Both the position numbers and the translations under genes were made by a program. From NCBI GenBank assembly GCA_032622095.1, contig CP136062.1:8459710-8523709 (forward strand): a stretch of DNA of 64,000 nt. Reading direction: 5' to 3'. The notes under the pieces were generated by a model. That model saw only the letters and a list, made by a program, of their open reading frames with translations. It did no database searches and was not told the DNA's origin. Position 1 is the stretch's first letter, and each line of letters begins with the position of its first letter. Source of the stretch: Siphonodentalium dalli. Taxonomy: Eukaryota > Mollusca > Scaphopoda > Gadilida > Siphonodentaliidae. Below are positions 45,225 through 59,539 of the stretch, piece after piece.

Positions 45225-47200
45225 GAGCTGCATTGGTGCAGCATTAACTCTTTCATGACGGGAGCTGCGTTGGTGCAGCATTAAATATTTCATGACGGGA
45301 GCTGCGTTGGTGCATCATTAACTAGTTCATGACGGGAGCTGCGCTGGTGCACCATTAATTATTTCAGGACTGCGCTGGTGCAGTATTAATACATTTCATG
45401 ACGGGAGTTGCGTTGGTGCAGCGTTAATTATTTGATGATGGGAGCTGCTTTGGTGCAGTTAACTCTTTCATGACGGGAGCTGCGTTAGTGCAGCATTAAT
45501 TATTTGATTATGGGAGCTGCGTTGGTGCAGCATTAACTATTTCATGACGGGAGCTGCGTTGGTGCAGCATTAATTATTTGCTGATGGGAGCTGCGCTTGT
45601 GCATCATTAATAATTTCATGACGGGAGCTGCGTTGGTGCAGCATTATTTATTTGATGATGAGAGCTGCGTTGGTGTAGCATTTACCCATTCATGACTGGA
45701 GCTGCGTTGGGGCAGCATTAATTATTTCATGACGGGAGCTGCGTTGGGCAGCATTAATTCTTTCATGATGGGAGCTGTGCTGGTGCAGCATTAACCTTTT
45801 TATGACGGGAGCTGCGTTGGTGCCACATTGACTCTTTCATGACGGGAGCTGCGCTGGTGCAGTATTAATACATTTCATGACGGGAGTTGCGTTGGTGCAG
45901 CGTTAATTATTTGATGATGGGAGCTGCGTTGGTGCAGCATTAACTATTTCATGGCGGGAGCTGCGTTGGGGCAGCATTAATTATTTGATGATGGGAGCTG
46001 CGCTGGTGCAGCATTAATTATATCATGACGGGAGCTGCGTTGGTGCAACATTAGTTATTTGATGAAGGGAGCTGCGTTGGTGCAGCATTAAATATTTGAT
46101 GAAGGGAGCTGCGTTGGTGCAGCATTAACTCTTTCATGACGGGAGCTGCGCTGGTGCAGCATTAATTATTTCATGAAGGGAGCTGCGTTGGTGCAGCATT
46201 AATTATTTGATGATGGGAGCCCGCGTTGATGCAGCATTAACTATTTCATGGCGGGAGCTGCGTTGGGGCAGCATTAATTATTTGATGATGGGAGCTGCGC
46301 TGGTGCAGCATTAATTATTTCATGACGGGAGCTGCGTTGGTGCAACATTAGTTATTTGATGATGGGAGCTCCGTTGGTGAGGCATTAACCCTTTCATGAC
46401 GGGAGCTGCGTTGGTGCAGCATTAACCCTTTGGTGATGGGAGCTGTGCTGGTGCAGCATTAATTATTTGATGACGGGAGCTGCGTTGGTGCAGCATTAAC
46501 TATTTCATGAAGGGAACTGCGTTGGTGCAGTATTAACTATTTCATGACGGGAGCTGCGCTGGTGCACCATTAATTATTTCAGGACGGGGCTGCCGTGGTG
46601 CAGCATTAATCATTTCATGAAGGGAGCTGCATTGTTGCAGCATTGACTCTTTCATGACGGGAGCTGCGCTGGTGCAGTATTAATATATTTCATGACGGGA
46701 GTTGCGTTGGTGCAGCGTTAATTATTTGATGATGGGATCTGCGTTGGTGCAGCATTAACTCTTTCATGACGGGAGCTGCGTTAGTGCAGCATTAATTATT
46801 TCATGAAGGGAGCTGCGTTGGTGCAGCATTAATTATTCGATGTGGGAGCCCGCGTTGGTGCAGCATTAACTATTTCATGGCGGGAGTTGCGCTGGTGCAG
46901 CATTAATTATTTCATGACGGGAGCTGCGTTGGTGTAGAATTTACCCATTCATGACGGGAGCTGCGTTGGTGCAGCATTAATTATTTGCTGATGGGAGCTG
47001 CGTTGGTGTAGCATTAACCCATTCTTGACGGGAGCTGCGTTGGTGCAGCATTAATTATTTGATGATGGGAGCTGCGTTGATGCAGAATTAACTCTTTCAT
47101 GACGGGAGCTGCGTGGTGCAGCATTAATTATTTGATGATGGGAGCTGCGTTGATGCAGCATTAACTCTTTCATGAAGGGAGCTGCCTTGGTGCATCATTA
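45225..47200 (+). repeat. Higher-order duplication, ~1.9-kb copy B
   Basis: Second copy of 43,345-45,224, with about 148 bp more near 46,290-46,440 (four extra monomers). A third, partly rearranged relative lies at about 49,150-51,420; the markers show an offset of 5,817 bp (43,941 to 49,758). Confidence 0.65.
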
Positions 47201-50200
47201 ATTATTTGATGATGGGAGCTGCGTTGGTGCAGCGTTAACTCTTTCATGACGGGAGCTGAGCTGGTGCAGCATTAATTATTTCATGACTGGAGCTGCGTTG
47301 GTGCATCATTAATAATTTCATGACCGGAGCTGCGCTGATGCAGCATTAATTATTTGATGACGGGAGCTGCGTTGGTGCAGCATTAACTCTTTCATGACGG
47401 GAGCTGAGCTGGTGCAGCATTTATTATTTCATGACGGGAGCTACGTTGGTGCATCATTAATTATTTGCTGATGGGAGCTGCGCTGGTGCAGTATTAATAC
47501 ATTTCATGACGGGAGCTGCGTTGGGGCAGCGTTAATTATTTGATAATGGGAGCTGCGTTGGTGCAGCATTAACTATTTCACGACGGGAGCTGTGCTGGGC
47601 AGCATTAACCCTTTCATGACGGGGAGCTGTGCTGGAGCAGCATTAACTCTTCCATGACGGTAGTTGAGTTGGAGTAGGCTTAGTTATTTCATGAAGGGAG
47701 CTGCGTTGGTGCAGCATTACATATTTGATGATGGGAGCTGCGTTGGTGCAGCAATAACTCTTTCGTGACGGGAGCTGCGCTGGTGCAGCATTAATTATTT
47801 CATGACGGGAGTTGCGTTCGTGCAGCATTAGTTATTTGATGATGGGAGCTGCATTGGGGCAACATCAAGTCTTTCATGACTGGAGCTGCATTAATTATTT
47901 CATGATGGGAGCTGTGCTGGTGCAGCATTAACCTTTTTATGACGGGAGCTGTGTTGGTGGAGTATTAACCATTTCATGACGGGATCTGCGCTGACGCAGC
48001 ATTAATTCTTTCATGACGGGATCTGTGCTGGTGCAGCATTAATTATTCAATGACGGGAGCTGCGTTGGTGCAGCATTAACTCATTCATGACGGGAGCTGC
48101 GCTGGTGCAGCATTAATTATTTCATGACGGGAGCTGCGTTGGTGCAGCATTAACTATATTATGATGGGATCTGTGCTGGTGCAGCACTAACCCTTTCATG
48201 ATGGGTAGCTTTGCTGGTCCAGCATTAACCCTTCCATGGTGGGACCATGACGAGAGTTGCGTTGTTGCAGCATTAGTTATTTCATGAAGGGAGCTGCGTT
48301 GGTGCAGCGTTAATTATTTGATGATGGGAGCTACGTTGGTGCAGCATAAACTCTTTCATGACGGGAGCTGCGTTAGTGCAGAAATAATTATTTGATTATG
48401 GGAGCTGCGTTGGTGCAGCATTAACTCTGTCATGACGGGAGCTGCGTTAGTGCAGCATTAATTATTTGATTATGGGAGCTGCGTTGGTGCAGCATTAACT
48501 CTTTCATGGCGGGAGCTGCGTTAGTGCAGCATTAATTATTTGCTGATGGTAGCTGCGCTGGTGCAGCATTAATTATTTCATGACGGGAGCTGCGTTGGTG
48601 CAGCATTAGTTATTTGATGATGGGAGCTGCATTGGGGCAACATCAAGTCTTTCATGACTGGAGCTGCGTTGGGCAGCATTAATTATTTCATGATGGGAGC
48701 TGTGCTGGAGCAGCATTAACCTTTTTATGACGGGAGCTGTGTTGGTGGAGTATTAACCATTTCATGACGGGATCTGCGCTGATGCAGCATTAATTCTTTC
48801 ATGACGGGATCTGTGCTGGTGCAGCATTAATTATTTAATGACGGGAGCTGCGTTGGTGCAGCATTAACTCATTCATGACGGGAGCTGCGCTGGTGCAGCA
48901 TTAATTATTTCATGACGGGAGCTGCGTTGGTGCAGCATTAATTATTTGATAATGGTCGCTGCGTTGATGATGGGAGCTACGCGTTGGTGCAGCATTAACT
49001 CTCTCATGACGGGAGCTGCGCTGGTGCAGCATTAATTATTTGATGACGGGAGCTGCGTTGGTGCAGCATTAACTCTTTCATGACGGGAGCTGAGCTGGTG
49101 CCGCATTAATAATTTCATGACGGGAGCTGCGTTGGTGCAGCATTAATTATTTGATGATGGGAGCTGCATTGGTGCAGCATTAACTCTTTCATGACGGGAG
49201 CTGCGTTGGTGCAGCATTAAATATTTCATGACGGGAGCTGCGTTGGTGCAGCATTAACTATTTCATGACGGGAGCTGCGCTGGTGCACCATTAATTATTT
49301 CAGGACTGCGCTGGTGCAGTATTAATACATTTCATGACGGGAGTTGCGTTGGTGCAGCGTTAATTATTTGATGATGGGAGCTGCTTTGTGCAGCATTAAC
49401 TCTTTCATGACGGGAGCTGCGTTAGTGCAGCATTAATTATTTGATTATGGGAGCTGCGTTGGTGCAGCATTAACTATTTCATGACGGGAGCTGCGTTGGT
49501 GCAGCATTAATTATTTGCTGATGGGAGCTGCGCTTGTGCATCATTAATAATTTCATGACGGGAGCTGCGTTGGTGCAGCATTATTTATTTGATGATGAGA
49601 GCTGCGTTGGTGTAGCATTTACCCATTCATGACGGGAGCTGCGTTGGGGCAGCATTAATTATTTCATGACGGGAGCTGCGTTGGGCAGCATTAATTCTTT
49701 CATGATGGGAGCTGTGCTGGTGCAGCATTAACCTTTTTATGACGGGAGCTGCGTTGGTGCCACATTGACTCTTTCATGACGGGAGCTGCGCTGGTGCAGT
49801 ATTAATACATTTCATGACGGGAGTTGCGTTGGTGCAGCGTTAATTATTTGATGATGGGAGCTGCGTTGGTGCAGCATTAACTATTTCATGGCGGGAGCTG
49901 CGTTGTGGCAGCATTAATTATTTGATGATGGGAGCTGCGCTGGTGCAGCATTAATTATGTCATGACGGGAGCTGCGTTGGTGCAACATTAGTTATTTGAT
50001 GAAGGGAGCTGCGTTGGTGCAGCATTAAATATTTGATGAAGGGAGCTGCGTTGGTGCAGCATTAACTCTTTCATGATGGGAGCTGCGCTGGTGCAGCATT
50101 AATTATTTCATGAAGGGAGCTGCGTTGGTGCAGCATTAATTATTTGATGATGGGAGCCCGCGTTGGTGCAGCATTAACTATTTCATGGCGGGAGCTGCGT

Positions 50201-50617
50201 TGGGGCAGCATTATTTATTTGATGATGGGAGCTGCGCTGGTGCAGCATTAATTATTTCATGACGGGAGATGCGTTGGTGCAACATTAGTTATTTGATGAT
50301 GGGAGCTTCGTTGGTGAGGCATTAACCCTTTCACGACGGGAGCTGCGTTGGTGCAGCATTAACCCTTTGGTGATGGGAGCGAGGCTGGTGCAGTATTAAT
50401 TATTTGATGACGGGAGCTGCGTTGGTGCAGCATTAACTATTTCATGAAGGGAACTACGTTGGTGCAGTATTAACTATTTCATGACGGGAGCTGCGCTGGT
50501 GCACCATTTATTATTTCAGGACGGGGCTGCCGTGGTGCAGCATTAATTATTCCATGAAGGGAGCTGCATTGTTGCAGCATTGACTCTTTCATGACGGGAG
50601 CTGCGCTGGTGCAGTAT

Positions 50618-53600
50618 TAATATATTTCATGACGGGAGTTGCGTTAGTGCAGCATTAATTATTTCATGAAGGGAGCTGCGTTGGTGCAGCATTAATTATT
50701 CGATGATGGGAGCCCGCGTTGGTGCAGCATTAACTATTTCATGGCGGGAGTTGCGCTGGTGCAGCATTAATTATTTCATGACGGGAGCTGCGTTGGTGTA
50801 GAATTTACCCATTCATGACGGGAGCTGCGTTGGTGCAGCATTAATTATTTGCTGATGGGAGCTGCGTTGGTGTAGCATTAACCCATTCATGACGGGAGCT
50901 GCGTTGGTGCAGCATTAATTATTTGATGATGGGAGCTGCGTTGATGCAGAATTAACTCTTTCATGACGGGAGCTGCGTGGTGCAGCATTAATTATTTGAT
51001 GATGGGATCTGCGTTGGTGCAGCATTAACTCTTTCATGACGGGAGCTGCGTTAGTGCAGCATTAATTATTTCATGAAGGGAGCTGCGTTGGTGCAGCATT
51101 AATTATTCGATGATGGGAGCCCGCGTTGGTGCAGCATTAACTATTTCATGGCGGGAGTTGCGCTGGTGCAGCATTAATTATTTCATGACGGGAGCTGCGT
51201 TGGTGTAGAATTTACCCATTCATGACGGGAGCTGCGTTGGTGCATCATTAATTATTTGCTGATGGGAGCTGCGTTGGTGTAGCATTAACCCATTCATGAC
51301 GGGAGCTGCGTTGATGCAGAATTAACTCTTTCATGACGGGAGCTGCGTGGTGCAGCATTAATTATTTGATGATGGGAGCTGCGTTGATGCAGCATTAACT
51401 CTTTCATGAAGGGAGCTGCCTTGGTGCATCATTAATTATTTGATGATGGGAGCTGCGTTGGTGCAGCGTTAACTCTTTCATGACGGGAGCTGAGCTGGTG
51501 CAGCATTAATTATTTTATGACTGTAGCTGCGTTGGTGCATCATTAATAATTTCATGACCGGAGCTGCGCTGATGCAGCATTAATTATTTGATGACGGGAG
51601 CTGCGTTGGTGCAGCGTTAACTCTTTCATGACGGGAGCTACGTTGGTGCATCATTAATTATTTGCTGATGGGAGCTGCGCTGGTGCAGTATTAATACATT
51701 TCATGACGGGAGCTGCGTTGGGGCAGCGTTAATTATTTGATAATGGGAGCTGCGTTGGTGCAGCATTAACTATTTCACGACGGGAGCTGTGCTGGGCAGC
51801 ATTAACCCTTTCATGACGGGGAGCTGTGCTGGAGCAGCATTAACTCTTCCATGACGGTAGTTGAGTTGGAGTAGGCTTAGTTATTTCATGAAGGGAGCTG
51901 CGTTGGTGCAGCATTACATATTTGATGATGGGAGCTGCGTTGGTGCAGCAATAACTCTTTCGTGACGGGAGCTGCGCTGGTGCAGCATTAATTATTTCAT
52001 GACGGGAGCTGCGTTCGTGCAGCATTAGTTATTTGATGATGGGAGCTGCATTGGGGCAACATCAAGTCTTTCATGACTGGAGCTGCATTAATTATTTCAT
52101 GATGGGAGCTGTGCTGGTGCAGCATTAACCTTTTTATGACGGGAGCTGTGTTGGTGGAGTATTAACCATTTCATGACGGGATCTGCGCTGACGCAGCATT
52201 AATTCTTTCATGACGGGATCTGTGCTGGTGCAGCATTAATTATTTAATGACGGGAGCTGCGTTGGTGCAGCATTAACTCATTCATGACGGGAGCTGCGCT
52301 GGTGCAGCATTAATTATTTCATGACGGGAGCTGCGTTGGTGCAGCATTAACTATATTATGATGGGATCTGTGCTGGTGCAGCACTAACCCTTTCATGATG
52401 GGTAGCTTTGCTGGTCCAGCATTAACCCTTCCATGGTGGGACCATGACGACAGTTGCGTTGTTGCAGCATTAGTTATTTCATGAAGGGAGCTGCGTTGGT
52501 GCAGCATTAAATATTTGATGATGGGAGCTGCGTTGGTGCAGCATTAATTATTTGATGATGGGAGCCCGCGTTGGTGCAGCAATAACTATTTCATGGCGGG
52601 AGTTGCGCTGGTGCAGCATTAATTATTTCATGACGGGAGCTGCGTTGGTGTAGCATTTACCCATTCATGACGGGAGCTGCGTTGGTGCAGCATTAATTAT
52701 TTGCTGATGGGAACTGCGTTGGTGTAGCATTAACCCATTCATGACGGGAGCTGCGTTGGTGCAGCATTAATTATTTGAATATGGGAGCTGCGTTGATGCA
52801 GAATTAACTCTTTCATGACGGGAGCTGCGTGGTGCAGCATTAATTATTTGATGATGGGAGCTGCGTTGGTGCAGCGTTAACTCTTTCATGACGGGAGCTG
52901 AGCTGGTGCAGCATTAATTATTTCATGACGGGAGCTGCGTTGGTGCATCATTAATAATTTCATGACGGGAGCTGCGTTGGCGCAGCGTTAACTATTTCAT
53001 GACGGGAGCTGGGCTGGTGCAGCATTAATTATTTAATGACGGGAGCTGCGTTGGTGCATCATTAATTATTTCATGACGGGAGCTGCGCTGGTGCAGCATT
53101 AATTATTTCATGACGGGAGCTGCGTTGGTGCAGCATTAATTATTTAATGATGGGAGCTGCATTTGTGCAGCAATAACTCTTTCATGACGGGAGCTGCGCT
53201 GGTGCAGTATTAATACACTTCATGACGGGAGCTGCGTTAATTATTTGATAATGGGAGCTGCGTTGGAGCAGCATTAACTAGTTCACGACGGGAGCTGTGC
53301 TGGGCAGCATTAACCCTTTCATGACGGGGAGCTGTGCTGGAGCAGCATTAACTCTTCCATGATGGTAGTTGAGTTGGTGTAGGATTAGTTATTTCATGAA
53401 GGGAGCTGCGTTGGTGCAGCATTAAATATTTGATGATGGGAGCTGCGTTGGTGCAGCATTAACTCTTTCGTGACGGGAGCTGCGCTGGTGCAGCATTAAT
53501 TATTTCATGACGGGAGCTTCGTTGGTGCAGCATTAATTATTTGATGATGGGAGCTGCGTTGATGATGGGAGCTACGCGTTGGTGCAGCATTAACTCTCTC

Positions 53601-55078
53601 ATGACGGGAGCTGCGCTGGTGCAGCATTAATTATTTAATGACGGGAGCTGCGTTGGTGCAGCATTAACTCTTTCATGACGGGAGCTGAGCTGGGGCAGCA
53701 TTAATTATTTCATGACGGGAGCTGCGTTGGTGCAGCATTAATTATTTGATGATGGGAGCTGCATTGGTGCAGCATTAACTCTTTCATGACGGGAGCTGCG
53801 TTGGTGCAGCATTAAATATTTCATGACGGGAGCTGCGTTGGTGCAGCATTAACTATTTTATGACGGGAGCTGCGCTGGTGCACCATTAATTATTTCAGGA
53901 CTGCGCTGGTGCAGTATTAATACATTTCATGACGGGAGTTGCGATGGTGCAGCGTTAATTATTTGATGATGGGAGCTGCGTTGGTGCAGCATTAACTCTT
54001 TCATGACGGGAGCTGCGTTAGTGCAGCATTAATTATTTGATAATGGGAGCTGCGTTGGTGCCACATTGACTCTTTCATGACGGGAGCTGCGCTGGTGCAG
54101 TATTAATACATTTCATGACGGCAGTTGCGTTGGTGCAGCGTTAATTATTTGATGATGGGAGCTGTGTTGGTGCAGCATAAGCTCTTTCATGACGGGAGCT
54201 GCGTTAGTGCGGAAATTATTATTTGAGTATGGGAGCTGCGTTGGTGCAGCATTAACTCTTTCATGACGGGAGCTGCGTTAGTGCAGCATTAATTATTTGA
54301 TTATGGGAGCTGCGTTGGTGCAGCATTAACTCTTTCATGGCGGGAGCTGCGTTAGTGCAACATTAATTATTTGCTGATGGGAGCTGCGCTGGTGCAGCAT
54401 TAATTATTTCATTGCGGGAGCTGCGTTGGTGCAGCATTAGTTATTTGATGATGGGAGCTGCATTGGGGCAACATCAAGTCTTTCATGACTGGAGCTGCGT
54501 TGGCAGCATTAATTATTTCATGATGGGAGCTGTGCTGGAGCAGCATTAACCTTTTTATGACGGGAGCTGTGTTGGTGGAGTATTAACCATTTCATGACGG
54601 GATCTGCGCTGATGCAGAATTAATTCTTTCATGACGGGATTTGTGCTGGTGCAGCATTAATTATTTAATGACTGGAGCTGCGTTGGTGCAGCATTAACTC
54701 ATTCATGACGGGAGCTGCGCTGGTGCAGCATTTATTATTTCATGACGGGAGCTGCGTTGGTGCAGCAATAACTATTTTATGATGGGATCTGTGCTGGTGC
54801 ACCATTAACCCTTTCATGACGGGTAGCTCTGCTGGTCCAGCATTAACCCTTCCATGGTGGGACCATGACGACAGTTGCGTTGTTGCAGCATTAGTTATTT
54901 CATGAAGGTAGCTGCGTTGGTGCAGCATTAATTATTTGATGATGGGAGCCCGCGTTGGTGCAGCATTAACTATTTCATGGCGGGAGCTGCGCTGGTGCAG
55001 CATTAATTATTTCATGACGGGAGCTGCGTTGGTGTAGCATTAAACCCATTCATGACGGGAGCTGCGCTGGTGAAGCAT
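50618..55078 (+). repeat. Higher-order duplication, 4,461-bp copy A
   Basis: Repeated at a constant offset of 4,461 bp (50,641/55,102, 51,840/56,301, 52,319/56,780 and 54,740/59,201). I found no mismatch in the segments compared, including private variants such as 'gtgcggaaattattatttga' at 54,207 and 58,668. Confidence 0.9.
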
Positions 55079-58000
55079 TAATATATTTCATGACGGGAGT
55101 TGCGTTAGTGCAGCATTAATTATTTCATGAAGGGAGCTGCGTTGGTGCAGCATTAATTATTCGATGATGGGAGCCCGCGTTGGTGCAGCATTAACTATTT
55201 CATGGCGGGAGTTGCGCTGGTGCAGCATTAATTATTTCATGACGGGAGCTGCGTTGGTGTAGAATTTACCCATTCATGACGGGAGCTGCGTTGGTGCAGC
55301 ATTAATTATTTGCTGATGGGAGCTGCGTTGGTGTAGCATTAACCCATTCATGACGGGAGCTGCGTTGGTGCAGCATTAATTATTTGATGATGGGAGCTGC
55401 GTTGATGCAGAATTAACTCTTTCATGACGGGAGCTGCGTGGTGCAGCATTAATTATTTGATGATGGGATCTGCGTTGGTGCAGCATTAACTCTTTCATGA
55501 CGGGAGCTGCGTTAGTGCAGCATTAATTATTTCATGAAGGGAGCTGCGTTGGTGCAGCATTAATTATTCGATGATGGGAGCCCGCGTTGGTGCAGCATTA
55601 ACTATTTCATGGCGGGAGTTGCGCTGGTGCAGCATTAATTATTTCATGACGGGAGCTGCGTTGGTGTAGAATTTACCCATTCATGACGGGAGCTGCGTTG
55701 GTGCATCATTAATTATTTGCTGATGGGAGCTGCGTTGGTGTAGCATTAACCCATTCATGACGGGAGCTGCGTTGATGCAGAATTAACTCTTTCATGACGG
55801 GAGCTGCGTGGTGCAGCATTAATTATTTGATGATGGGAGCTGCGTTGATGCAGCATTAACTCTTTCATGAAGGGAGCTGCCTTGGTGCATCATTAATTAT
55901 TTGATGATGGGAGCTGCGTTGGTGCAGCGTTAACTCTTTCATGACGGGAGCTGAGCTGGTGCAGCATTAATTATTTTATGACTGTAGCTGCGTTGGTGCA
56001 TCATTAATAATTTCATGACCGGAGCTGCGCTGATGCAGCATTAATTATTTGATGACGGGAGCTGCGTTGGTGCAGCGTTAACTCTTTCATGACGGGAGCT
56101 ACGTTGGTGCATCATTAATTATTTGCTGATGGGAGCTGCGCTGGTGCAGTATTAATACATTTCATGACGGGAGCTGCGTTGGGGCAGCGTTAATTATTTG
56201 ATAATGGGAGCTGCGTTGGTGCAGCATTAACTATTTCACGACGGGAGCTGTGCTGGGCAGCATTAACCCTTTCATGACGGGGAGCTGTGCTGGAGCAGCA
56301 TTAACTCTTCCATGACGGTAGTTGAGTTGGAGTAGGCTTAGTTATTTCATGAAGGGAGCTGCGTTGGTGCAGCATTACATATTTGATGATGGGAGCTGCG
56401 TTGGTGCAGCAATAACTCTTTCGTGACGGGAGCTGCGCTGGTGCAGCATTAATTATTTCATGACGGGAGCTGCGTTCGTGCAGCATTAGTTATTTGATGA
56501 TGGGAGCTGCATTGGGGCAACATCAAGTCTTTCATGACTGGAGCTGCATTAATTATTTCATGATGGGAGCTGTGCTGGTGCAGCATTAACCTTTTTATGA
56601 CGGGAGCTGTGTTGGTGGAGTATTAACCATTTCATGACGGGATCTGCGCTGACGCAGCATTAATTCTTTCATGACGGGATCTGTGCTGGTGCAGCATTAA
56701 TTATTTAATGACGGGAGCTGCGTTGGTGCAGCATTAACTCATTCATGACGGGAGCTGCGCTGGTGCAGCATTAATTATTTCATGACGGGAGCTGCGTTGG
56801 TGCAGCATTAACTATATTATGATGGGATCTGTGCTGGTGCAGCACTAACCCTTTCATGATGGGTAGCTTTGCTGGTCCAGCATTAACCCTTCCATGGTGG
56901 GACCATGACGACAGTTGCGTTGTTGCAGCATTAGTTATTTCATGAAGGGAGCTGCGTTGGTGCAGCATTAAATATTTGATGATGGGAGCTGCGTTGGTGC
57001 AGCATTAATTATTTGATGATGGGAGCCCGCGTTGGTGCAGCAATAACTATTTCATGGCGGGAGTTGCGCTGGTGCAGCATTAATTATTTCATGACGGGAG
57101 CTGCGTTGGTGTAGCATTTACCCATTCATGACGGGAGCTGCGTTGGTGCAGCATTAATTATTTGCTGATGGGAACTGCGTTGGTGTAGCATTAACCCATT
57201 CATGACGGGAGCTGCGTTGGTGCAGCATTAATTATTTGAATATGGGAGCTGCGTTGATGCAGAATTAACTCTTTCATGACGGGAGCTGCGTGGTGCAGCA
57301 TTAATTATTTGATGATGGGAGCTGCGTTGGTGCAGCGTTAACTCTTTCATGACGGGAGCTGAGCTGGTGCAGCATTAATTATTTCATGACGGGAGCTGCG
57401 TTGGTGCATCATTAATAATTTCATGACGGGAGCTGCGTTGGCGCAGCGTTAACTATTTCATGACGGGAGCTGGGCTGGTGCAGCATTAATTATTTAATGA
57501 CGGGAGCTGCGTTGGTGCATCATTAATTATTTCATGACGGGAGCTGCGCTGGTGCAGCATTAATTATTTCATGACGGGAGCTGCGTTGGTGCAGCATTAA
57601 TTATTTAATGATGGGAGCTGCATTTGTGCAGCAATAACTCTTTCATGACGGGAGCTGCGCTGGTGCAGTATTAATACACTTCATGACGGGAGCTGCGTTA
57701 ATTATTTGATAATGGGAGCTGCGTTGGAGCAGCATTAACTAGTTCACGACGGGAGCTGTGCTGGGCAGCATTAACCCTTTCATGACGGGGAGCTGTGCTG
57801 GAGCAGCATTAACTCTTCCATGATGGTAGTTGAGTTGGTGTAGGATTAGTTATTTCATGAAGGGAGCTGCGTTGGTGCAGCATTAAATATTTGATGATGG
57901 GAGCTGCGTTGGTGCAGCATTAACTCTTTCGTGACGGGAGCTGCGCTGGTGCAGCATTAATTATTTCATGACGGGAGCTTCGTTGGTGCAGCATTAATTA

Positions 58001-59539
58001 TTTGATGATGGGAGCTGCGTTGATGATGGGAGCTACGCGTTGGTGCAGCATTAACTCTCTCATGACGGGAGCTGCGCTGGTGCAGCATTAATTATTTAAT
58101 GACGGGAGCTGCGTTGGTGCAGCATTAACTCTTTCATGACGGGAGCTGAGCTGGGGCAGCATTAATTATTTCATGACGGGAGCTGCGTTGGTGCAGCATT
58201 AATTATTTGATGATGGGAGCTGCATTGGTGCAGCATTAACTCTTTCATGACGGGAGCTGCGTTGGTGCAGCATTAAATATTTCATGACGGGAGCTGCGTT
58301 GGTGCAGCATTAACTATTTTATGACGGGAGCTGCGCTGGTGCACCATTAATTATTTCAGGACTGCGCTGGTGCAGTATTAATACATTTCATGACGGGAGT
58401 TGCGATGGTGCAGCGTTAATTATTTGATGATGGGAGCTGCGTTGGTGCAGCATTAACTCTTTCATGACGGGAGCTGCGTTAGTGCAGCATTAATTATTTG
58501 ATAATGGGAGCTGCGTTGGTGCCACATTGACTCTTTCATGACGGGAGCTGCGCTGGTGCAGTATTAATACATTTCATGACGGCAGTTGCGTTGGTGCAGC
58601 GTTAATTATTTGATGATGGGAGCTGTGTTGGTGCAGCATAAGCTCTTTCATGACGGGAGCTGCGTTAGTGCGGAAATTATTATTTGAGTATGGGAGCTGC
58701 GTTGGTGCAGCATTAACTCTTTCATGACGGGAGCTGCGTTAGTGCAGCATTAATTATTTGATTATGGGAGCTGCGTTGGTGCAGCATTAACTCTTTCATG
58801 GCGGGAGCTGCGTTAGTGCAACATTAATTATTTGCTGATGGGAGCTGCGCTGGTGCAGCATTAATTATTTCATTGCGGGAGCTGCGTTGGTGCAGCATTA
58901 GTTATTTGATGATGGGAGCTGCATTGGGGCAACATCAAGTCTTTCATGACTGGAGCTGCGTTGGCAGCATTAATTATTTCATGATGGGAGCTGTGCTGGA
59001 GCAGCATTAACCTTTTTATGACGGGAGCTGTGTTGGTGGAGTATTAACCATTTCATGACGGGATCTGCGCTGATGCAGAATTAATTCTTTCATGACGGGA
59101 TTTGTGCTGGTGCAGCATTAATTATTTAATGACTGGAGCTGCGTTGGTGCAGCATTAACTCATTCATGACGGGAGCTGCGCTGGTGCAGCATTTATTATT
59201 TCATGACGGGAGCTGCGTTGGTGCAGCAATAACTATTTTATGATGGGATCTGTGCTGGTGCACCATTAACCCTTTCATGACGGGTAGCTCTGCTGGTCCA
59301 GCATTAACCCTTCCATGGTGGGACCATGACGACAGTTGCGTTGTTGCAGCATTAGTTATTTCATGAAGGTAGCTGCGTTGGTGCAGCATTAATTATTTGA
59401 TGATGGGAGCCCGCGTTGGTGCAGCATTAACTATTTCATGGCGGGAGCTGCGCTGGTGCAGCATTAATTATTTCATGACGGGAGCTGCGTTGGTGTAGCA
59501 TTAAACCCATTCATGACGGGAGCTGCGCTGGTGAAGCAT
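55079..59539 (+). repeat. Higher-order duplication, 4,461-bp copy B
   Basis: Apparently identical tandem copy of 50,618-55,078. The junction is visible as 'gctggtgaagcattaatata' at about 55,068 against 'gctggtgaagcattaattat' at the right end near 59,529. Confidence 0.9.
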
